DNA of 64,000 nucleotides from Amycolatopsis orientalis DSM 40040 = KCTC 9412 (lineage in GTDB: Bacteria; Actinomycetota; Actinomycetes; Mycobacteriales; Pseudonocardiaceae): positions 62,001 through 126,000 of the forward strand of contig NZ_ASJB01000042.1 in the NCBI RefSeq assembly GCF_000478275.1, written 5' to 3'. Below the pieces are notes generated by a model, which saw only the letters and a list, made by a program, of their open reading frames with translations, had not been told where the DNA came from and made no database searches. This document shows, piece after piece, positions 12,001 to 23,319 of this stretch; position 1 is the stretch's first letter, and every line of letters begins with the position of its first letter. The translations under genes were made by a program, and so were the position numbers.

Positions 12001-13682
12001 ATCAGCACCGCGACCGGCGAGTCCGGCCCCGCCCCGGCGGCCACCAGCGTCCGCGCGAGCCGGCCGGAACGCGCGTCCAGTTCTCCGTAGGTGAACTCAC
12101 CGCCGTCCCACGCCACCGCCGTCGCGGCCGGATCCGCCGTCACCCGTCCGGCGAACGCCTCCGGCACCGAGATGTCCGAAGTGGACACTTCAGTCGCGTT
12201 CCACTCCTCCATCAGCCGGGCGCGTTCGGCGGCATCCGGGAGCTCCACCGCATCGACGGGCAGGTCCGGGTTCGCGGCCATGGCCGTCAGCACCCGCACC
12301 AGATAGCCCGCGATCCGGGCCACCGTGCGCGCGTCGAACAGGTCGGCCGAGCCGGTGACCACACCGCGGATTCCCGCCGGGGCACCCGTTTCGTCGAAGA
12401 CCTCGCCCAGGTTCACCTCCAGATCGAATTTGGCCGTCGTCCGGCCGATCGAGAGCACTTCGGCACGCAGGCCCGGGACCGCTGGGGCGACGCCGTCGTC
12501 GAGCGGCGCCAAGACGACCTGGAACAGGGGGTGGCGGGCGAGTGCGCGGACGGGCGCGAGTTCCTCGACGAGCCGCTCGAACGGCACGTCCTGGTGGGCG
12601 AAGGCGCGCACCGCGGTGGCGCGCACGCGGTCGATCACCTCGCCGAACGTCGGCTTGCCGGACAGATCGGCCCGGACCACCAGAGTGTTGACGAAGAAGC
12701 CGATCAGATCGTCGAGGGCCTCGTCGGAACGCCCGGCGACCGGGGTTCCGAGCGGGATGTCGGCCCCTGCGCCGAGCCGGGACAGCGTCACCGCGAGCCC
12801 GGCCTGGAGCAGCATCGGCAGCGTGGCGCGGCGTCCGCGGGCCAGCGCGACCAGTTCGCCGTGCACCGCCGCCGGAACGCCGACCCCGATCGCGTGCCCG
12901 CGATGGGACGGTTCCACCGGACGCGGGCGATCGGCGGGGAGGTTCAGTTCCTCGGGGACGCCGTCCAGCTCGTCGCGCCAGTAGCCGATCTGCCGCGACA
13001 GCAGGCTTTCCGGCTCGTTCTCCGAGCCGAGCAGTTCCCGCTGCCACAGCGTGTAGTCGGCGTACTGCACGGGCAGCTCCGCCCACTCCGGTTCCCAGCC
13101 CGCGCACCGTGCCGTGTAGGCGGCGGCGAGGTCCTGCGCGAACGGGCCCGCCGACCAGCCGTCGGTGGCGATGTGGTGGACGACCACCACGAGCACATGC
13201 GATTCCGGGGCCGACGCGAACAACCAGGCCCGCACCGGGATCTCGGCGGACAGGTCGAACGGGTGGGCCGCCACCCGGGCCACCGCGCCCGGCAGGTCGC
13301 TCGCGTCGATCTCCTCACCGGGTAGCTCGGCTCCCGGCTCGACCGACGGCAGTTCCGCAGGCTGGTCCCATTCCAGGTCCCGCAAAGACGGAATCCCTCG
13401 GTGTGCGGCCGGATCCTCGGTTCCCGTCACGCGCACCACCGGCAGCTCCCAGGCCAGCTCACCGGGTTCCACGATCCGCTGGCGCGGCTCGCCGTCCACC
13501 TCGGGGAAGACCGTGCGCAGCGCCTCGTGCCGGATGATCACGTCACGGATCGCGGCGGCCAGTGCCGCCCGGTCCAGCGGTCCGGTCAGGCGCAGGATCG
13601 TCGGGCTGTTGTAGGTGGCGCCCGCTCCTCCGATCCGCCACTGCAACCACAACCGCTGTTGTGCGAACGACGCGGGAATCAT
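1..13682 (-). CDS. Multimodular NRPS, modules 3-6 plus start of module 7 (3' end outside window)
   Basis: This is a large nonribosomal peptide synthetase that extends a lipopeptide chain in the cytoplasm; it runs off the left edge. The ATG at 13682 overlaps the upstream NRPS stop (ATGA) and follows GGAGAG. Approximate domains: C 1-440, A 470-960, T 985-1050, C/E 1095-1530, A 1555-2040, T 2050-2110, C/E 2150-2570, A 2600-3075, T 3090-3150, C/E 3190-3610, A 3660-4140, T 4150-4210, C from 4235. By-eye pocket codes are DAYHLGLLCK (Hpg), DMETDGSVNK and DLESDGTVDK (acid-lined, so probably Orn, Arg or Lys-like), and DAYHLGLLCK (Hpg). The first and last C domains carry HHIATDGWS and HHIAGDGWS (LCL type). 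The three internal ones carry HHLxQDHT and begin [15 protein letters not shown], which fits dual condensation/epimerisation domains. No separate E domain is visible. Expected residues are D-Hpg3, D-cationic4, D-cationic5, L-Hpg6. The second A domain holds a 26-residue insertion at 8641-8718. Confidence 0.95.
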   Translation of the reverse strand, partial: MIPASFAQQRLWLQWRIGGAGATYNSPTILRLTGPLDRAALAAAIRDVIIRHEALRTVFPEVDGEPRQRIVEPGELAWELPVVRVTGTEDPAAHRGIPSLRDLEWDQPAELPSVEPGAELPGEEIDASDLPGAVARVAAHPFDLSAEIPVRAWLFASAPESHVLVVVVHHIATDGWSAGPFAQDLAAAYTARCAGWEPEWAELPVQYADYTLWQRELLGSENEPESLLSRQIGYWRDELDGVPEELNLPADRPRPVEPSHRGHAIGVGVPAAVHGELVALARGRRATLPMLLQAGLAVTLSRLGAGADIPLGTPVAGRSDEALDDLIGFFVNTLVVRADLSGKPTFGEVIDRVRATAVRAFAHQDVPFERLVEELAPVRALARHPLFQVVLAPLDDGVAPAVPGLRAEVLSIGRTTAKFDLEVNLGEVFDETGAPAGIRGVVTGSADLFDARTVARIAGYLVRVLTAMAANPDLPVDAVELPDAAERARLMEEWNATEVSTSDISVPEAFAGRVTADPAATAVAWDGGEFTYGELDARSGRLARTLVAAGAGPDSPVAVLMERSADLVVALLAILKAGAAFVPLDVGWPEARMRVVLEDAGAGVLVTHEATAQRDLGIAVVRADAEADVYAELPDVIPSAAAAYVMYTSGSTGVPKGVVATHRDVVRLAKDRCWGATSRVLFHAPHAFDASSYELWVPLLSGGTVVVAPVERMDAAVLRRLITGHTLSHAHVTAGLFRVLADRDPECFAGLREVLTGGDVVPAGSVRRVLESNPGVRVRQLYGPTEVTLCATQHETGAADEVGGVLPIGRPLDNTRVYVLDEGLRPVPVGVAGELYVAGAGVARGYLNRPLWTAERFVACPFGGAGERMYRTGDLVRWSPDGRLVFAGRADEQVKIRGFRVEPAEVEAVLAGHPAVAQAAVVVQEDTSGGKRLLGYLVPEVRGAAVAEAAREYVAERLPAYLVPSALIELEVLPLTVNGKVDRAALPAPEYEPGTGRAPATVREELLCQAFAEVLELPAVGVDDDFFALGGHSLLAVSVVEWLRQRGISVSMRALFVTPTPASLAVVAGPEPVPVPANLIPEGATELTPDMLPLVDLTGEELGRIVATVPGGAANVQDVYPLAPLQEGIFFHHLMADRHGDDVYAMPFTLRLDTRDRLTALLDALQRVVDRHDVYRTAIVREGLREPVQVVWRHAELPVTEGPLDDGGWMELDRAPLLSVRVTPDPGGDGWLALLRMHHLIQDHTALEVVLDEIKAFMEGRAGALPAPVPFRDFVAQARLGMSAEDHERHFAGLLGDVTETCAPYGLLDVHGDGAGITRGRVPVDDRLAERIREVARARGVSPATLFHVAWSRVLASVSGHQDVVFGTVLLGRASAGADRVPGLFMNTLPVRVKTAGLTVGEALTGMRDQLADLMVHEHAPLTLAQAASGLSGGGPLFTSIFNYRHLRRDVEQTGTGIEGVEALRAEDPTNYPLDISVNQSPHGFDLVVEAVAPVDPVRVCALLHACVGNLVAALVDAPDRGLSTVSILDPEFSDLLREVNETAVAVPDGVVPDLFAAQVLRSPDSAALVGSGVELSYAEVDARADWLARELIAVGVGPESVVAVVLERSPDLVVAILGVLKAGGAYLAIDPGLPEERVRFLVEDSAAGVVVGGGLKGPFVASYAVRGAFVAWDEVKASFSSPVAPVTDVDRIVPLLPGHPAYVVYTSGSTGVPKGVVVSHRGFVNLSVSHGRFGVGAGSRVAQFASSGFDMFCEEWLLALLSGAALVIVPPERRLGAELAGFLSEFGVTHATLPPAAVSTLPGLPPGFVLDVGGEALPAELVSRWATDHVMFNSYGPAETTVNAAVWRCGIDVEPGEAVPIGRPIANTRVYVLDDALEPVPAGVGGELYVAGTGLARGYVSRAGLTGERFVACPFEPGERMYRTGDRVRWTAEGELVFLGRTDDQVKIRGFRVEPGEIESVLLTHPDVENAVVIAREDTPGDVRLAGYVVGTGVPVEEVRAFLTERLPAYLVPSAIVALDAFPLTANAKLDRKALPAPDFAGLAGSGRAPETAREEILCAAFADVLGLERVGVDDDFFALGGHSLLVVSLVEWLRRRGVSVSVRTLFSKPTPAGLAAVAGPEPVVVPPNLIPDGATELTPEMLPLVDLTDAEIARVVEAVPGGAPNIQDVYPLAPLQEGIFFHHLLAGSDGIDVYVTPSVLRFDSRARLDSFLDALRQVVNRNDVYRTAIVWEGLREPVQVVVRHAELPVAEETAARVSAADGGRLDLGRAPLMEVRVAADEDTGDRLALVRVHHLVQDHTASDVLLDEVRAFMTGQGDKLPAPVPFREFVAQARLGVPREDHERYFAELLTDVAETTAPYGLTDVLGDGTTAAEGRLAVDAGLADRVWEVARTLGVSPATVFHLAWARVLGAVSGRGDVVFGTVLFGRMNAGAAADRVSGLFINTLPVRVDLAGQTVSAALTGLRDQLADLMVHEHAPLALAQAASGLSGSPLFTSIFNYRHVQDAGTGESEMDGFQVLSVREHTNYPLDVSVDQGATGFDLVVEAVAPVDPGRVCALLHACVENLVTALVDAPERRLATVPVVDPEFSDLLREVNDTAVAVPDGVVPDLFAEQVVRSANSTALAGAGAELSYGEVDARANRLARKLIAGGVGPESVAALVLDRSPELMVAVLAVLKAGGAYLAIDPALPPERIRFMLEDSSAALVLDSPGYVTETAGFGADPVTDADRVSPLLPGHPAYVVYTSGSTGTPKGVVVTHRGCVNLSASHGRFGVGPGSRVAQFASSGFDLFCEEWLLALLSGAALVIVPPERRLGAELARFLAESGVTHASLPPAVVATMPDGVLDPAFVLDVGGEACPPELVERWTSDGRTMFNTYGPSEVTVDATAWRCRPGLEPGQAVPIGRPITNTRAYVLDDALEPVPAGVGGELYLSGTGLARGYAGRAGLTGERFVACPFESGQRMYRTGDRVRWTADGELVFLGRTDDQVKIRGFRVEPGEIESVLLTHPDVEQAVVIAREDTPGDLRLVGYVIPADTVSIEDLRSFLAERLPAYLVPSAIVALDAFPLTTNAKLDRKALPAPDFAGLAGAGRAPVNAREEILCAAFADVLGLERVGVDDDFFALGGHSLLAVSLVEWLRQRGISVSVRTLFLTPTPAGLAAAAGAERADVPPNLIPDGATELTPEMLPLVDLTGEEIARVVAAVPGGVPNIQDVYPLAPLQEGIFFHHLMSGQDGTDVYATPTVLAVDSLERVDDLLRALRWAIDRHDIYRTAVLSDGLREPVQVVTRRAWLPVEEVVFDPQGPEPVDQLLSASESAIDLTRAPLLRVWVLAAPDGGWLVLLRIHHLIQDHTTFDVLLDELRTFLSGQADRMPPPARFRDFVAQARRGASTEDHERYFARLLDGVDETTAPYGLTNVYGDGTDSAQVRLPVDATLTRRLRALARTFGVSSATLFHLAFARVLGTLSGRDDVVFGTVLFGRMNSDAGRTPGLFINTLPVRVRLAGPSVAEALTAVRRQLAELMVHEHTPLATAQRAGGATGTSPLFTALFNYRHNQPAEQDSGGGLDGVTPVLVRDYSNYPMVVSVDDDGTGFELEVEAATAVDPTWAAELMLTCAESLAIALEQDPGTPLSTVDVLGTAGRERILAEWNDTAVPRPGGSVPEVFAACVAADPDAIAVVEAGRELTYRELDARSDRLARVLAGGGIGPEPVFAVLMERSAELVVAALAALKAGGVYLPLDPAWPPDRTRSVLKDSGACLLVVSDAIAGQDLGVAEVRADAGADRGALPVVRDAAAAYVMYTSGSTGVPKGVVALHRDVVALAKDRCWGVTSRVLFHAPHAFDASSYELWVPLLSGGTVVVAPDDRVDATVLQRLITDHGLTHVHVTAGLLRVLVDEDAACFAGLREVLTGGDVVPAGSVRRVLESNPGVRVRQLYGPTEVTLCATQHETVAPDGVGGVLPIGRPLDNTRVYVLDDALDVVPVGVAGELYVAGAGVSRGYLHRPLWTAERFVACPFDGAGGRMYRTGDRVKWDAEGRLVFVGRADGQVKIRGFRVEPGEVEAVLAGHPAAAQAAVVVREDVPGDKRLVGYVVPRDVSDVEPWRSYLSERLPDYLVPSAFVELDRFPVTVNGKVDRAALPAPEYAAGAGRAPANATEELLCQAFADVLGLPSAGMDDDFFALGGHSLLAMRLVSQVRLALSVEVPLRTLFDAPTPARLAARLTEVTAPGRVALVARERPEPMPLSFAQRRLWFLGRLEGPSATYNIPVALRLTGPLDRAAFAAALRDVAGRHEVLRTVFRTAGGEPYQCVLPVEESAFALDVAEVAAGELGDAIAEAAGHAFDLAAEPPIRASLFPVTPEEHVFVLVVHHIAGDGWSMEPLARDLSTAYAARLAGGSPTWKPLPVQYADYTLWQRELLGEDLMARQIAYWRDALDGAPEELDLPADRPRPAEGSRRGHPAGVEIPADLHRALLELARGEGVTVFMALQAGLAVTLSRHGAGTDIPIGVAVAGRADQALDELVGFFVNTLVLRTDLSGEPSFAEVLGRVRETSLSAFAHQDVPF
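8641..8718. repeat. 78-bp repeat element, copy 1 (inside NRPS adenylation domain)
   Basis: This copy begins CTGAAGGACGC and ends CCCCTTCAGC. It matches the copies at 29275, 57851 and 61184 in length and layout. On the coding (minus) strand it is open in frame and adds 26 residues, with a roughly ten-residue repeat of the type KGPFVAS, RGAFVAW, KASFS, between adenylation core motifs A2 and A3. The sister A domain in the next module lacks it. Because 78 is a multiple of three, the NRPS frame is kept. Confidence 0.85.
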
Positions 13683-16600
13683 CGGCCTCTCCTCGAGTGA
13701 CGCATCCGCCGCAGCGCGGGCCTGACCCGTTCGGTCCGGTCGCCGTGCTCGGCGAGCCAGGCGGCGAGCCCGGCCGGGGTGGGAGTCGCGAACAGTTCCT
13801 CGATCGGCAGTTCCGTCCCCAGTGACGCGCGGACCCGGGCGACGAGCCTGGTGGCGAGCAGGGAATGGCCGCCGAGCAGGAAGAAGTCGTCCTCCGCGCC
13901 GACCTCGGGCACGGCCAGGGTCTCGGCGAAGGCCGCGCACAGGGCCGCTTCGCGTTCGTTGACGGGGCCCCGGCTCGTCCGGCGGGCCGCCGCGTAATCC
14001 GGTGCGGGCAACGCGTCGACGTCGACCTTGCCGTTGGGCGTACTCGGCAAGGCGTCGAGCACCGTGACGGCCGACGGGCACAGGTAACCGGGGAGCCGCG
14101 CCGCGGCGTGCGCGCGGACCTTCGCGGCGAGCTCCCCGACGGTGCCGGCGTCCTTGGCCTCGCGGGTGGGCACGACGTAGCCGACCAGCCGCAGGTCGCC
14201 CGGCAGGTCCTCCCGTGCCGTCACGACGGCCCGGGCGACCGCCGGATGCCCGGCGAGCACGGCCTGGACCTCCCCCGGCTCGACCCGGTGGCCGCGGATC
14301 TGCACCTGGTCGTCCACCCGCCCGGCGAACACCAGCTCACCGTCGCCGGTCCGGTGCGCCCTGTCCCCCGTGCGGTACATCCGGGCGCCCGGGGCACCGA
14401 AGGGACACGCCACGAAACGCTCACTCGTCAGACCCGGTCGGCGCGCGTAACCCCGTGCCAGCTGGACCCCGGCCACGTACAACTCACCCACGACACCTGC
14501 GGGCACCGGGCGCAACCCTTCGTCCAGCACATACACCGACAAACCAGGGAGACCCCGGCCGATCACACTTCCCTCGGTCTCCCGGGCGACATCGAAACGC
14601 GTCACGTGCACCGTGGTCTCGGTGATCCCGTACATGTTCACCAACCGGGGACCGGAATCCCCGAACCGCGCCCACCATTCCTTCAACCGCGCGGGCTCCA
14701 GCGCTTCCCCGCCGAAGACCACCGCGCGCAGTCCGCCCAAACCACCGATACCGGATTCGTTGTCCAGCAAGGAAAAGAACGCCGACGGTGTCTGGCTCAG
14801 CATCGTGACCCGTTCACGCTCCAGCAACTCCGCGAACTCCCGCGGCGACCGCGACACCTCGAACGGCACCACCACAACACGTCCGCCATGCAGCAACGCA
14901 CCCCAGAGTTCCCACACCGAGAAATCGAACGCGAACGAATGGAACCACGACCACACCTCACCGGAACCGAACAATTCCCGCGTTGCCGCGAACAACGCCA
15001 CCACATTCCGATGCGGAACCACCACACCCTTCGGCGTCCCCGTCGAACCCGACGTATAGATCACATACGCCGGATGAGAAGGCACAACCGACACGGCCGG
15101 ACGGACCTCCGACCGCGCCTCGTCCGTCACCACCACCGGAAGACCCTTAGACACCAACGAAACGCAGTCCGCCGTCGTCACCACACACATCGCGGCCGCG
15201 TCCGCCAACACGAACGCCCTCCGCTCCGCCGGAGCATCAGGATCCACCGGCACATACGCAGCCCCGGCCTTCAGCACCCCCAGCAACGACACCACCAACT
15301 CGGCGGACCGCCGCGCGACCACACCCACCACCGACTCCGGACCGATGCCCCGGGACACCAACCGATGGGCCAAGGCATTCGCCCGCACGTCCAGTTCGGC
15401 GTACGACAACCCGACATCGCCCGCCGTGACAGCGATCGCGTCCGGCGTCCTCGCCACCTGCGCCTCGAAAAGCTGGGGCAGCGTCGCGTCGGGTGTTTCC
15501 GGGGCCTCGTCGTGGATCTCGTCCAGCAGCCATCGGCGTTCGCCAGGAGACAGCAGGTCGAGGGCACCCACCCGCCGTCCGGGATCCTCGGCCACCTGCT
15601 CCAGCAGCCGGGTCAGCCGGTCCACCAGCGTCCGAACCGTTGCGGCGTCGAAGAGATCGGTGGCGTACTCCACTGTCCCTTCGACACCGGCGGGTACGCC
15701 GTCGTCCCCGTAGCGGTCGGCCAGGCCGAACATCAGGTCGAACCGGGCCGTGCCGGTGCCGAGCGGTTCCGGCCGGGTTTCGAGGCCCGGTAGCCCGAAG
15801 GTCGCGAACGCCGCGTCCTGCAGGGTCAGGCCGACCTGGAAGAGGGGGTGGTGTGCCGGGGAGCGTTCGGGATTGAGCACCTCCACCAGGTGTTCGAACG
15901 GGACGTCCTGGTTGTCGTATGCGGCCAGGTCGGTTTCCCGGATCCGCAGGAGGAGGTCGTGGAAGGTCGGATCGCCGGAGACGTCGGCGCGCAGCACCAG
16001 CGTGTTGACGAAACAGCCGACCAGGTCGTCCAGGGCCGCGTCGTGGCGGCCGGCGACCGGTGCCCCCAGCGGGATGTCGTCCCCCGCGCCGAGTCCGGCC
16101 AGCAGCGCGGCCAAGGCCGCGTGCACCACCATGAACAGGGTGGCCCCGCGTTCACCGGCGAGGTCCATCAGATCCCGGTGCAGGGCGGGCGTCAGCCGGA
16201 ACGACAGCAGGTCCCCGCGTTGGGTCGCCACGGCCGGGCGCGGCCGGTCGGTGGGCAACCTCAGCCGCACCGGCAGTCCGGCCAGCCGGTCCCGCCAGTA
16301 GTCCAGCTGGCGGCCGAGCACGCTCTCCGGATCGTCTTCCCGGCCCAGAAACGCGTGCTGCCACACCGTGTAGTCCGCGTACCGCACTGGCAATTCCGGC
16401 AACCGCGGGGCCCTGCCCTGACTCCTGGCGGCGTACGCGGCGGCGAGGTCGCGCGCCAGCGGCCGCGTCGACCAGGCGTCGCCCGCGATGTGGTGGACGA
16501 CCAGGACCAGCAGATGCTCGTCCGGCCCCACGGCGAACAATTCCGCCCACAGCGGCAGTTCCGTGGCCAGGTCGAACACGTGACGGGCGGCCGACGTCCA

Positions 16601-19600
16601 CTGCTCCGGACCGCCGCCCTCGTGCCTCACCAGCCGCGGCCTGGCCTCGTCAGACGCGAGGATCCGCTGGACCGCCATACCGTCCGTTTCCGGGAACACG
16701 GTGCGCAAGGCCTCGTGTCTCGCGACCACGTCGGCCAGTGCCGCTTCGAAGGCCGCGGCGTCCAGCGCGCCGGTGATCCGCAGTCCGAGCGGAGCGTTGT
16801 AGGTCGCCGACCGGCCCTGCATCCGGTGCAGGAACCACAAACGCCGCTGTGCCGGGGAAAGGGGCACAGGCTCCCGGTGCGGCACCGGCCGCAACGGCGG
16901 GCGGGCGGCGGCACCGCCGTCCAGTCCGGCGGCCAGATCCGCCACCGTGGGTGCCCGGAACAGGGTCCGCATCGGCACTTCCAGGCCGAGGGTGGCCCGG
17001 ATACGGCCGATCAACCGGGTGGCGGCCAGCGAATGCCCGCCCAGCGCGAAGAAATCGTCGTCGACACCCACCTTCGCCAGCCCGAGCACCTCGGCGAACA
17101 GCCGGCAGAGAATCGCCTCCCGCGGGGAGCGGGGCGCGCGGTCCGACACCACCACCGCGGGCACCGGCAAGGCCCTGCGGTTCACCTTTCCGCTGGGCGA
17201 CAACGGGATCTCCGTGAGTACCTGCACCGCCGAGGGCACCATGTGGTCCGGCAGCACCCGCGCGGCGAACCGGCGCAGCTCCGGCGCGTCCACCTCCGCC
17301 CCGGCCGACGGCACCACGTAGGCGATCAACCGCGCGCGATCGCCCGGTTCGCCGGTGGCCACCACGACCGCCCGCGCGACCCCCGGATGGCGGGCCAGCA
17401 CCGCCTCGATCTCGCCGGGCTCGACCCGGTATCCGCGGATCTTGATCTGCTCGTCGACGCGGCCGAAGAACTCCAGCACCCCGTCCGCGGTCCACCGCGC
17501 CAGGTCTCCCGTCCGGTACATCCGCCGCGCCGCGCCGTCGAACGGGCAGGCCACGAACCGTTCCGCGGTGAGTCCCGGACGGCCCGCGTAACCCCGCGCC
17601 AGCCCCGCTCCGGCCACGTACAGCTCGCCCAGCACTCCCGGTGGGGCCAGGCCCAGCGCGTCGTCCAGCACATAGAGCCGGGTGTTCGCGATCGGTCTGC
17701 CGATCGGTACCGCGTCGCCCACCGGTCGCCCGGCGGTCAGCTCGAACACGCAGCAGCCGACCACCGTCTCGGTCGGCCCATACTCGTTGACCACGACCGT
17801 GCCCGGAGCGGCCGCCAGCCAGTCCCGTACGTCGGCGCCGGGGAGCGCCGCGCCGCCCACCACCAGCCGCCGCGCCGACGCCCGCTCGTCCGCCGTCAGC
17901 ATCTCGGCCAGCAGGGGCAGATGCCCCGGCACCACTTTCACCAGCCCGAACCCATCGTCCCCGGCGGCCCGCATCAGGCCGGCCAGTCCCTCGGGGCCGC
18001 CTTCGGTGCTGATCACCACCGTGCCGCCGCACACCAGTGGCGCCAGCACGCTGGTCACCGTGAGGTCGAACGCGAGCGACGAGTGCAGCGGAACCCGGTC
18101 CCCGGCACCGATCCGGTAGAACTCGACCGCCCACGCGAGGTAGTTCGCCAGCCCCTCGTGGGTGACCGCGACGCCCTTCGGCACGCCCGTCGAACCGGAC
18201 GTGTACATCACGTACGCCAGCTGGCCGGGCAGCATGGCCGACGCGGGCACCCGGGATTCCTCCAGGCCAGAGACACCCTCGGGGCCGATCAGCACGGTGG
18301 CACCGCTGTCGGCGCGCGTGAACTCCGAGCGTTCGGCGGGATGGTCCGGGTCGATCGGCAGATACGCCGCCCCGGCCAGCCAGGTCGCCAGGATCGCGGC
18401 GAGCAGCTCGGGTCCGCGCGGCAGGCGGACGGCGACCACCGACTCGGTGCCGACGCCGCGCTCCCTGAGCGAGTCGGCCAGCAGGCGCGCGCGGTCGGCC
18501 AGCTCGCGATAGGTGAGTTCCGCCTTGCCGCACACCACCGCCACCGCGTCCGGGGTGCGCGTGACGTGTTCCTGGAACCGGTCGAGCGCCGTCGCACCGA
18601 TGTCCGCGGTGCCGGTGTGGTTCCAGTCCACGAGCAGACGTCGCCGCTCGTCGTCGCCGAGGACGTCGATCCGGTCCAGGCGCTCGGCAGGCGACGCGGC
18701 CGCCAAGCGAGTCAGTGTCCGGCGGAATCGGCGCGCGATCTCCGGTCCCGACGCCGGGTCGTGCAGCGCGGGATTCAGCTCGACGAGCAGCTGGACACCG
18801 CCGCCCATCGCGCGCTCGAAGACGTCGATGGCCAGATCCTCGACAGGCCCGCTCGACAGCCCGGCCCGGGTGGCGACGGCGTCGGCGAAGCGCAGCGGAC
18901 GGCCAAGGGACATCACGTTGACGCTCAGGGAACGCAAGGATCCCCGGCCGACGAGGCCGCGGTCGGCGAGGATCTTCCCGTACGGGTACCGCTGGTGGCG
19001 CAGGCAGTCGAACACCGCGCGCGAGGTCTGCCGGACGAACGCGCCGACGGTGCCGCCGCGCGGGATCGCCAGCCGCAGCGGCACCACGTTGGACGTCATC
19101 CCCGGGATCCCGAGTTCCCGTGGCGAGGTCCGCCCGCTGACCGGCAGCCCGAGGACGACGTCGCGGTCCCCCACCGTGCGCTGCCGGTACAGGGCGGCCG
19201 CGGACAGCACCAGCGCGGCGAAGCTCGTCCGCGACCCGCGTGCCGCCGCCTTCAGCCGGGCGGCTTCGTCCGCGTCGATCTCCTCGGCCCACAGGACCGG
19301 GCGCCCCGGCAGGTCCCGGGTCCGGTCCGTCCCGGTGGGATCCGGTAGATCCGACAGCGCGTCGAGCCAGAAACGCCGGTCCCGTGCGGAATCGGCGGAA
19401 TCGCGGTAGGCGAGGTCGGCGTCGAGCAGGATCGAAAGTGGCTTCAGTACACCGTTTTCCGGTTCCCGGCCGTCGGCGAGTGCCGTGTAGACGTTCGCGA
19501 CCCGGGCCGCGAACGTCGAAAGGCTCGTCCCGTCGAGGACGAGGTGGTGCACGCGCTGGTACCAGACGACCCGGTCCGGCCCGAGCCGGAACACGGCGTG

Positions 19601-19954
19601 GGCGGACGGCGGGCCCGCGAAGAGATCCATCGGCTGGTCCAGATCGGCCGCCATCCATTCTTCGGCCGCCACCAAGGGATTCGGCGATGCACTGAGATCC
19701 GCCACGTGGATCCGGTGCTCCATCGAGGCGTCGAGGTACTGCCGGGGTGTCCCGTTCTCGAGCCGGAACCGGAGCTGATAGGTCTGGGCCTCCGCCAGGG
19801 TCCGGCGCACGGCCGCGACGAGCAGCCCGGTGTCCACCTCGCCGCGGATCTCCAGGTACTCGGCGATGTTGTAGGCCGGGTTCTCCGGCGCGAGTTGCTG
19901 GGAGTACCAGACGCCGAGCTGACCCGACGTCAACGGGAGGTCCAGACCATTCAT
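13679..19954 (-). CDS. Two-module NRPS with starter condensation domain (predicted Asn-Thr)
   Basis: This is the initiating peptide synthetase of the cluster (2091 aa). The ATG at 19954 overlaps the carrier-protein stop as ATGA, and the gene ends in an ATGA overlap with the next NRPS, so all three should be translationally coupled. Domains: C 1-440 (HHLVLDG at 136-142), A about 480-960, T about 985-1050 (GGHSL), C about 1065-1500 ([12 protein letters not shown] type), A about 1530-2000, T about 2005-2075. Pocket codes by eye are DLTKVGEVGK, a standard Asn code, and DFWSVGMVHK, close to the Thr code. An N-terminal C domain right behind a stand-alone carrier protein is the usual arrangement for N-acylation with a fatty acid. 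There is no epimerisation domain. The order parallels the first NRPS of the ramoplanin and enduracidin clusters (RamoA/EndA), from memory. A longer frame extends 100 codons upstream, but it overlaps the carrier gene and looks unlike NRPS sequence. Confidence 0.95.
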   Translation of the reverse strand: MNGLDLPLTSGQLGVWYSQQLAPENPAYNIAEYLEIRGEVDTGLLVAAVRRTLAEAQTYQLRFRLENGTPRQYLDASMEHRIHVADLSASPNPLVAAEEWMAADLDQPMDLFAGPPSAHAVFRLGPDRVVWYQRVHHLVLDGTSLSTFAARVANVYTALADGREPENGVLKPLSILLDADLAYRDSADSARDRRFWLDALSDLPDPTGTDRTRDLPGRPVLWAEEIDADEAARLKAAARGSRTSFAALVLSAAALYRQRTVGDRDVVLGLPVSGRTSPRELGIPGMTSNVVPLRLAIPRGGTVGAFVRQTSRAVFDCLRHQRYPYGKILADRGLVGRGSLRSLSVNVMSLGRPLRFADAVATRAGLSSGPVEDLAIDVFERAMGGGVQLLVELNPALHDPASGPEIARRFRRTLTRLAAASPAERLDRIDVLGDDERRRLLVDWNHTGTADIGATALDRFQEHVTRTPDAVAVVCGKAELTYRELADRARLLADSLRERGVGTESVVAVRLPRGPELLAAILATWLAGAAYLPIDPDHPAERSEFTRADSGATVLIGPEGVSGLEESRVPASAMLPGQLAYVMYTSGSTGVPKGVAVTHEGLANYLAWAVEFYRIGAGDRVPLHSSLAFDLTVTSVLAPLVCGGTVVISTEGGPEGLAGLMRAAGDDGFGLVKVVPGHLPLLAEMLTADERASARRLVVGGAALPGADVRDWLAAAPGTVVVNEYGPTETVVGCCVFELTAGRPVGDAVPIGRPIANTRLYVLDDALGLAPPGVLGELYVAGAGLARGYAGRPGLTAERFVACPFDGAARRMYRTGDLARWTADGVLEFFGRVDEQIKIRGYRVEPGEIEAVLARHPGVARAVVVATGEPGDRARLIAYVVPSAGAEVDAPELRRFAARVLPDHMVPSAVQVLTEIPLSPSGKVNRRALPVPAVVVSDRAPRSPREAILCRLFAEVLGLAKVGVDDDFFALGGHSLAATRLIGRIRATLGLEVPMRTLFRAPTVADLAAGLDGGAAARPPLRPVPHREPVPLSPAQRRLWFLHRMQGRSATYNAPLGLRITGALDAAAFEAALADVVARHEALRTVFPETDGMAVQRILASDEARPRLVRHEGGGPEQWTSAARHVFDLATELPLWAELFAVGPDEHLLVLVVHHIAGDAWSTRPLARDLAAAYAARSQGRAPRLPELPVRYADYTVWQHAFLGREDDPESVLGRQLDYWRDRLAGLPVRLRLPTDRPRPAVATQRGDLLSFRLTPALHRDLMDLAGERGATLFMVVHAALAALLAGLGAGDDIPLGAPVAGRHDAALDDLVGCFVNTLVLRADVSGDPTFHDLLLRIRETDLAAYDNQDVPFEHLVEVLNPERSPAHHPLFQVGLTLQDAAFATFGLPGLETRPEPLGTGTARFDLMFGLADRYGDDGVPAGVEGTVEYATDLFDAATVRTLVDRLTRLLEQVAEDPGRRVGALDLLSPGERRWLLDEIHDEAPETPDATLPQLFEAQVARTPDAIAVTAGDVGLSYAELDVRANALAHRLVSRGIGPESVVGVVARRSAELVVSLLGVLKAGAAYVPVDPDAPAERRAFVLADAAAMCVVTTADCVSLVSKGLPVVVTDEARSEVRPAVSVVPSHPAYVIYTSGSTGTPKGVVVPHRNVVALFAATRELFGSGEVWSWFHSFAFDFSVWELWGALLHGGRVVVVPFEVSRSPREFAELLERERVTMLSQTPSAFFSLLDNESGIGGLGGLRAVVFGGEALEPARLKEWWARFGDSGPRLVNMYGITETTVHVTRFDVARETEGSVIGRGLPGLSVYVLDEGLRPVPAGVVGELYVAGVQLARGYARRPGLTSERFVACPFGAPGARMYRTGDRAHRTGDGELVFAGRVDDQVQIRGHRVEPGEVQAVLAGHPAVARAVVTAREDLPGDLRLVGYVVPTREAKDAGTVGELAAKVRAHAAARLPGYLCPSAVTVLDALPSTPNGKVDVDALPAPDYAAARRTSRGPVNEREAALCAAFAETLAVPEVGAEDDFFLLGGHSLLATRLVARVRASLGTELPIEELFATPTPAGLAAWLAEHGDRTERVRPALRRMRHSRRGR

Positions 19955-20223
19955 ACAGCGGCCAGCTCGGCGAGATGGGTGGTGAGCGCGGCGACGGTGT
20001 CGACGTCCCAGAGCAGGATGGGCTCGACGAGCAGGCCGAGCGTGTCCTCGATGTCCCCGCACAACGCGAAGGCGTACACCGAATCCAGCCCGTACTGAGC
20101 CAGCGGGACATCGGCTTCGATCTCCTCGGCGGGAATCATGGCGTAATGCGCCACGCGCTCGACGAGCCACGGCTGGATCTTCTCGGCGGTAAGGGGGGTG
20201 GCGGTCAGATCGGCATCGGACAC
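19951..20223 (-). CDS. Stand-alone acyl carrier protein for lipoinitiation
   Basis: This is a 90-residue discrete carrier protein. The motif [11 protein letters not shown] holds the serine expected to carry 4'-phosphopantetheine, at about residue 45. GTG at 20223 is taken as the start because GAGGAGG lies six bases upstream; an in-frame ATG seven codons further up has no such site. Its stop overlaps the NRPS start as ATGA. In lipopeptide clusters of this type a free carrier loaded by a fatty acyl-AMP ligase donates the acyl chain to the first C domain. No such ligase is in the window and it presumably lies to the left. The protein is the first gene of the minus-strand NRPS operon. Confidence 0.9.
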   Translation of the reverse strand: MSDADLTATPLTAEKIQPWLVERVAHYAMIPAEEIEADVPLAQYGLDSVYAFALCGDIEDTLGLLVEPILLWDVDTVAALTTHLAELAAV

Positions 20224-20476
20224 GACGGGCCTCCTCGGGCTCAAGGCGGCTCAATATGTCCCACGGAAACGCGGCACATCAACTGATCGGCGAGGCGTTC
20301 GTGGACGCCCAACTGACGCCGCCCCCGCAGTTGGACGCGCGGACACCGCTGTCAATCACGGTCGTTCGCGAAGCCTGTACCCGAAAACCCGCCCGATGCC
20401 ATAGTGACGCCGCTCCTGATTCGGGACGGACGCGGCAATCGCACGCCCTCCGGCGAACGGGCTGAAGGGAAATGAC
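20224..20476. promoter_or_regulatory. Divergent promoter region between NRPS operon and transport/halogenase genes
   Basis: This 253-base region separates the leftward carrier/NRPS operon from the rightward hydrolase/transporter genes and must hold both promoters. It contains the StrR-type palindrome at 20307-20336. No other clear promoter boxes could be assigned by eye. Confidence 0.6.
20307..20336. promoter_or_regulatory. Putative StrR-family operator
   Basis: Half-sites GCCCAACTG and CAGTTGGAC are separated by 12 bases. The same arrangement, with GTTCAACTG and CAGTTGAAC, occurs at 34018-34047 in front of the StrR-like regulator and Hpg operon. Known StrR-family sites have the form GTTC-purine-ACTG, a spacer of about 11, then the inverted half. 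It is placed to control both divergent transcripts. Confidence 0.65.
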
Positions 20477-21304
20477 ATGGGTGGTGCCGCCGACCGGCCC
20501 GCCGCGAACTTCGTCACCGCGAACGGGATCCGGCTCGCGTACGAACGTTCGGCCGGCGGCGATCCGGTTCTGCTGATCGCGGGATCCGGTTCCGCCGGCC
20601 ATTTCTGGACACTGCACCAAACACCCGCGCTGCGGGCCGCCGGTCATGGCACGATCGTGTTCGACAATCGCGGGATTCACCCGTCCGACGCACCCGACGG
20701 CAAATATTCGCTCGCGGATTTCGTCGCCGACACCCGGGGAATCATCACGGCACTCGACCTGGCACCGTGCCGGATCGTCGGGATGTCCTTGGGCGCGATG
20801 ATCGCCCAGGAACTGGCGATCGACCATCCGGACCTCGTCCGGAGCGCGGTGCTGATCGCCACCAGGGCCCGCGCGGACGCCGCCAGGCTGGCGCTGACCG
20901 AGGCCGAGATCGCACTGGTGGAAAGCGGCGTGCGGCTCCCCGCCGCGTACGAGGCCGCCACCACGGTCTTCAAGATGTTCTCACCGTCCACTTTGGACGA
21001 CGACCACACGGTGACGAGCTGGCTGGAGGTCTTCGAGATGGCCGGGACGGGGACCGTGGCTCCCGGGCAGACCTGGGCCGACCTGGCCGGCGACCGGCGC
21101 ACGGCACTGAGCCGCGTGACGGCACCGTGCCGGGTCGTGACCTTCACCGACGACATCGTCACCCCGCCGCACCTCGGCGCGGAGGTCGCCGAGGCGATCC
21201 CCCGCTGCGACCTCGTGGAGATCCCCGGCTGCGGGCATCTCGGCTGTCTCGAACGCCCGGACGCGGTCAACGCGGCGATCACCGGCTTTTTCGCCAACAA
21301 CTGA
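20477..21304 (+). CDS. Alpha/beta hydrolase
   Basis: This is a 275-residue alpha/beta-hydrolase-fold protein with no signal peptide. The nucleophile elbow is GMSLGAM at about residue 98, the acid is probably the Asp pair in FTDDIVTPP, and the histidine is in GCGHLGCLE near residue 258. The ATG follows GAAGGG. It is the first gene rightward from the NRPS divergent promoter and lies 27 bases from the exporter, so it probably belongs to the antibiotic cluster. The substrate cannot be read from sequence. Editing thioesterase, hydrolytic tailoring or a cofactor-free haloperoxidase-like role are all possible for this fold. Confidence 0.8.
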   Translation: MGGAADRPAANFVTANGIRLAYERSAGGDPVLLIAGSGSAGHFWTLHQTPALRAAGHGTIVFDNRGIHPSDAPDGKYSLADFVADTRGIITALDLAPCRIVGMSLGAMIAQELAIDHPDLVRSAVLIATRARADAARLALTEAEIALVESGVRLPAAYEAATTVFKMFSPSTLDDDHTVTSWLEVFEMAGTGTVAPGQTWADLAGDRRTALSRVTAPCRVVTFTDDIVTPPHLGAEVAEAIPRCDLVEIPGCGHLGCLERPDAVNAAITGFFANN

Positions 21305-21331
21305 GTGCGACCACAACTGAGGAGGGCTTTC

Positions 21332-23284
21332 GTGACCATCGGAGAAGACCCCAGCCTCGGCACGATCGGGCTGCGTGTCGAAGGCCTCGTCGAGCCGCAG
21401 CCGATCAAACCCGGCACGGTGAAACGCATCATCCCCTACGCCCTGCGCTATCGCTGGTCACTGCTCGTGGTGATGGTGGCGACCGTGATCGAGGCGGTCA
21501 TCACGGTGTCGACCCCGTTGTTCCTCAAGGGGATCATCGACGACGGCATCGTCCCCGGGAACATGTCCGTCGTGCTGACGCTGGCCCTGACCGTCGTCGG
21601 GCTCACCCTGGTCAGCGTCGTCGCGATCTACGCGCAGACCTGGTTCTCCGGCCGGGTCGGCCAGGGCCTCATCTTCGACCTGCGCACCAAGGTGTTCACG
21701 CATGTGCAACGGCAGCCGCTGGCGTTCTTCACCCGCACGCGGACCGGGTCGCTGGTCAGCAGGCTCAACACCGACGTCGTCGGCGCGGAGCAAGGGATCT
21801 CGACGCTGCTGTCGCAGGCGCTGTCCACGGTGCTGACGCTGGTGCTGGTACTCGGCACGATGTTCTACCTGTCGTGGCCGATCACCCTCGTGGCGCTGGT
21901 GCTGATCCCGATCTTCTTCCTGCCGGGGAAGATCATCGCCACCCGGCTGGAACGGCTGGCGCGCACCGGTATGCAGACCGACGCCGAGCTGGGCTCGACG
22001 ATGACCGAACGGTTCAACGTGGCGGGCGCGATGCTGGTCAAGCTCTACGGCCGCCAGGACGAGGAGGCCACGGACTTCTCCCGCAAGGCGGCGAAGGTCC
22101 GGGACATCGCCATTTCGATGGCCGTGCACGGACGGCTGCTGTTCATCCTGGTCACGCTGCTCACCACGGTCACGACCGCGATGGTCTACGGCTTCGGCGG
22201 CTGGTTCGTCATCGACGGCACCCTGCAGCTCGGCACGCTCGTGGCGCTGGTGGGCCTGTTGCTGATGCTCTACAGCCCCATCAACCAGCTGACGACCATC
22301 CAGGTGGACATCACCACCGCGCTGGTCAGCTTCGACCGCGTCTTCGAGGTGCTGGACCTCGACCCGATCATCACCGAACGGCCGGACGCCCATCCCCTGC
22401 CCGCCAAGGAAAAGGGGAACGGCACCGCGCCGCACGTCGAGTTCGACCGGGTCGCCTTCCGGTACCCCGCCGCCGAAGAGGTCTCCCTCGCTTCCCTGGA
22501 GGCGGTGCCGGCGCGCCCGCCCGAGCAGGGGGAGAACGCGCTGGTGCTGAACGAGGTCTCCTTCCATGCCCCGGCGGGACGGCTCACCGCGCTCGTCGGC
22601 CCCTCCGGCGCGGGCAAGACCACGATCACCCACCTGGTGCCCAGGCTCTACGACACGACTTCCGGAACGGTCCGGATCGGCGGCCACGACGTCCGGGACC
22701 TGACCCTGGACTCGCTGCAGGACGCTGTCGGCGTGGTCACGCAGGACGCGCATCTGTTCCACGACTCGATCCGCGCCAACCTGCTCTACGCGCGGCCGGA
22801 CGCCACCGAGACCGAGATCGTCGAGGCATGCGAGGCCGCGCGGATCTGGCAGACCATCGCCCAGCTGCCCGACGGACTGGACACGGTGGTCGGCGATCGC
22901 GGGTACCGGTTGTCCGGCGGGGAGAAGCAGCGGCTCGCGCTGGCCCGGCTGCTGCTCAAGTCGCCGCCGATCGTGGTGCTGGACGAGGCGACAGCGCATC
23001 TGGACTCCGAGTCCGAGGCGGCCATCCAGCGGGCGTTGAAGACCGCCCTCGCCGGGCGCACCTCGCTGGTCATCGCGCACCGGCTGTCCACCATCCACGA
23101 CGCCGACCAGATCCTGGTGATCGACAAGGGACGGATCCAGGAACGCGGCACGCATCGGGAACTGCTCGCCAACGGCGGACTCTATGCCGAACTTTACCGG
23201 ACCCAGTTCGCCCAGCAGCGGGACTTCGACGCAGAACCGGTCAAAAGTGCGACCGTGGACAGCGGAAACCATGCTTTGGGTTGA
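21332..23284 (+). CDS. ABC exporter, fused membrane and ATPase domains
   Basis: This is a 650-residue half-transporter of the MsbA/Pgp type, expected to act as a dimer in the cytoplasmic membrane. The N-terminal half holds six hydrophobic segments, starting near residue 40. The C-terminal ATPase has Walker A GPSGAGKTT, signature LSGGEKQR and Walker B VVLDEATAHLDS, followed by the HRLST switch histidine. GTG at 21332 was chosen because GGAGGG lies six bases upstream; a longer frame has no ribosome site. Exporters of this class sit in glycopeptide and ramoplanin-type clusters, where they are thought to export the antibiotic. The stop overlaps a possible start of the next gene (TGATG). Confidence 0.9.
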   Translation: MTIGEDPSLGTIGLRVEGLVEPQPIKPGTVKRIIPYALRYRWSLLVVMVATVIEAVITVSTPLFLKGIIDDGIVPGNMSVVLTLALTVVGLTLVSVVAIYAQTWFSGRVGQGLIFDLRTKVFTHVQRQPLAFFTRTRTGSLVSRLNTDVVGAEQGISTLLSQALSTVLTLVLVLGTMFYLSWPITLVALVLIPIFFLPGKIIATRLERLARTGMQTDAELGSTMTERFNVAGAMLVKLYGRQDEEATDFSRKAAKVRDIAISMAVHGRLLFILVTLLTTVTTAMVYGFGGWFVIDGTLQLGTLVALVGLLLMLYSPINQLTTIQVDITTALVSFDRVFEVLDLDPIITERPDAHPLPAKEKGNGTAPHVEFDRVAFRYPAAEEVSLASLEAVPARPPEQGENALVLNEVSFHAPAGRLTALVGPSGAGKTTITHLVPRLYDTTSGTVRIGGHDVRDLTLDSLQDAVGVVTQDAHLFHDSIRANLLYARPDATETEIVEACEAARIWQTIAQLPDGLDTVVGDRGYRLSGGEKQRLALARLLLKSPPIVVLDEATAHLDSESEAAIQRALKTALAGRTSLVIAHRLSTIHDADQILVIDKGRIQERGTHRELLANGGLYAELYRTQFAQQRDFDAEPVKSATVDSGNHALG

Positions 23285-23319
23285 TGCCGGGAGGAACAGG
23301 CGAATCCCAGGATGAGGGC

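Noticed and set aside
8490..13325. Very long plus-strand open frames opposite the NRPS genes, up to about 1600 codons
   Set aside because: They are arginine- and histidine-rich shadows of the minus-strand NRPS with no domain. High GC keeps the opposite frame open.
1..20254. Conventional epimerisation domains in the NRPS genes
   Set aside because: Every carrier domain is followed directly by a C-type domain or a gene end. The three candidates have condensation features and are better called dual C/E.
20767..23319. Plus-strand open frame running from the hydrolase into the ABC ATPase
   Set aside because: Only the part from 23320 (or 23284) is real. The upstream part is an out-of-frame reading of the hydrolase and exporter genes.
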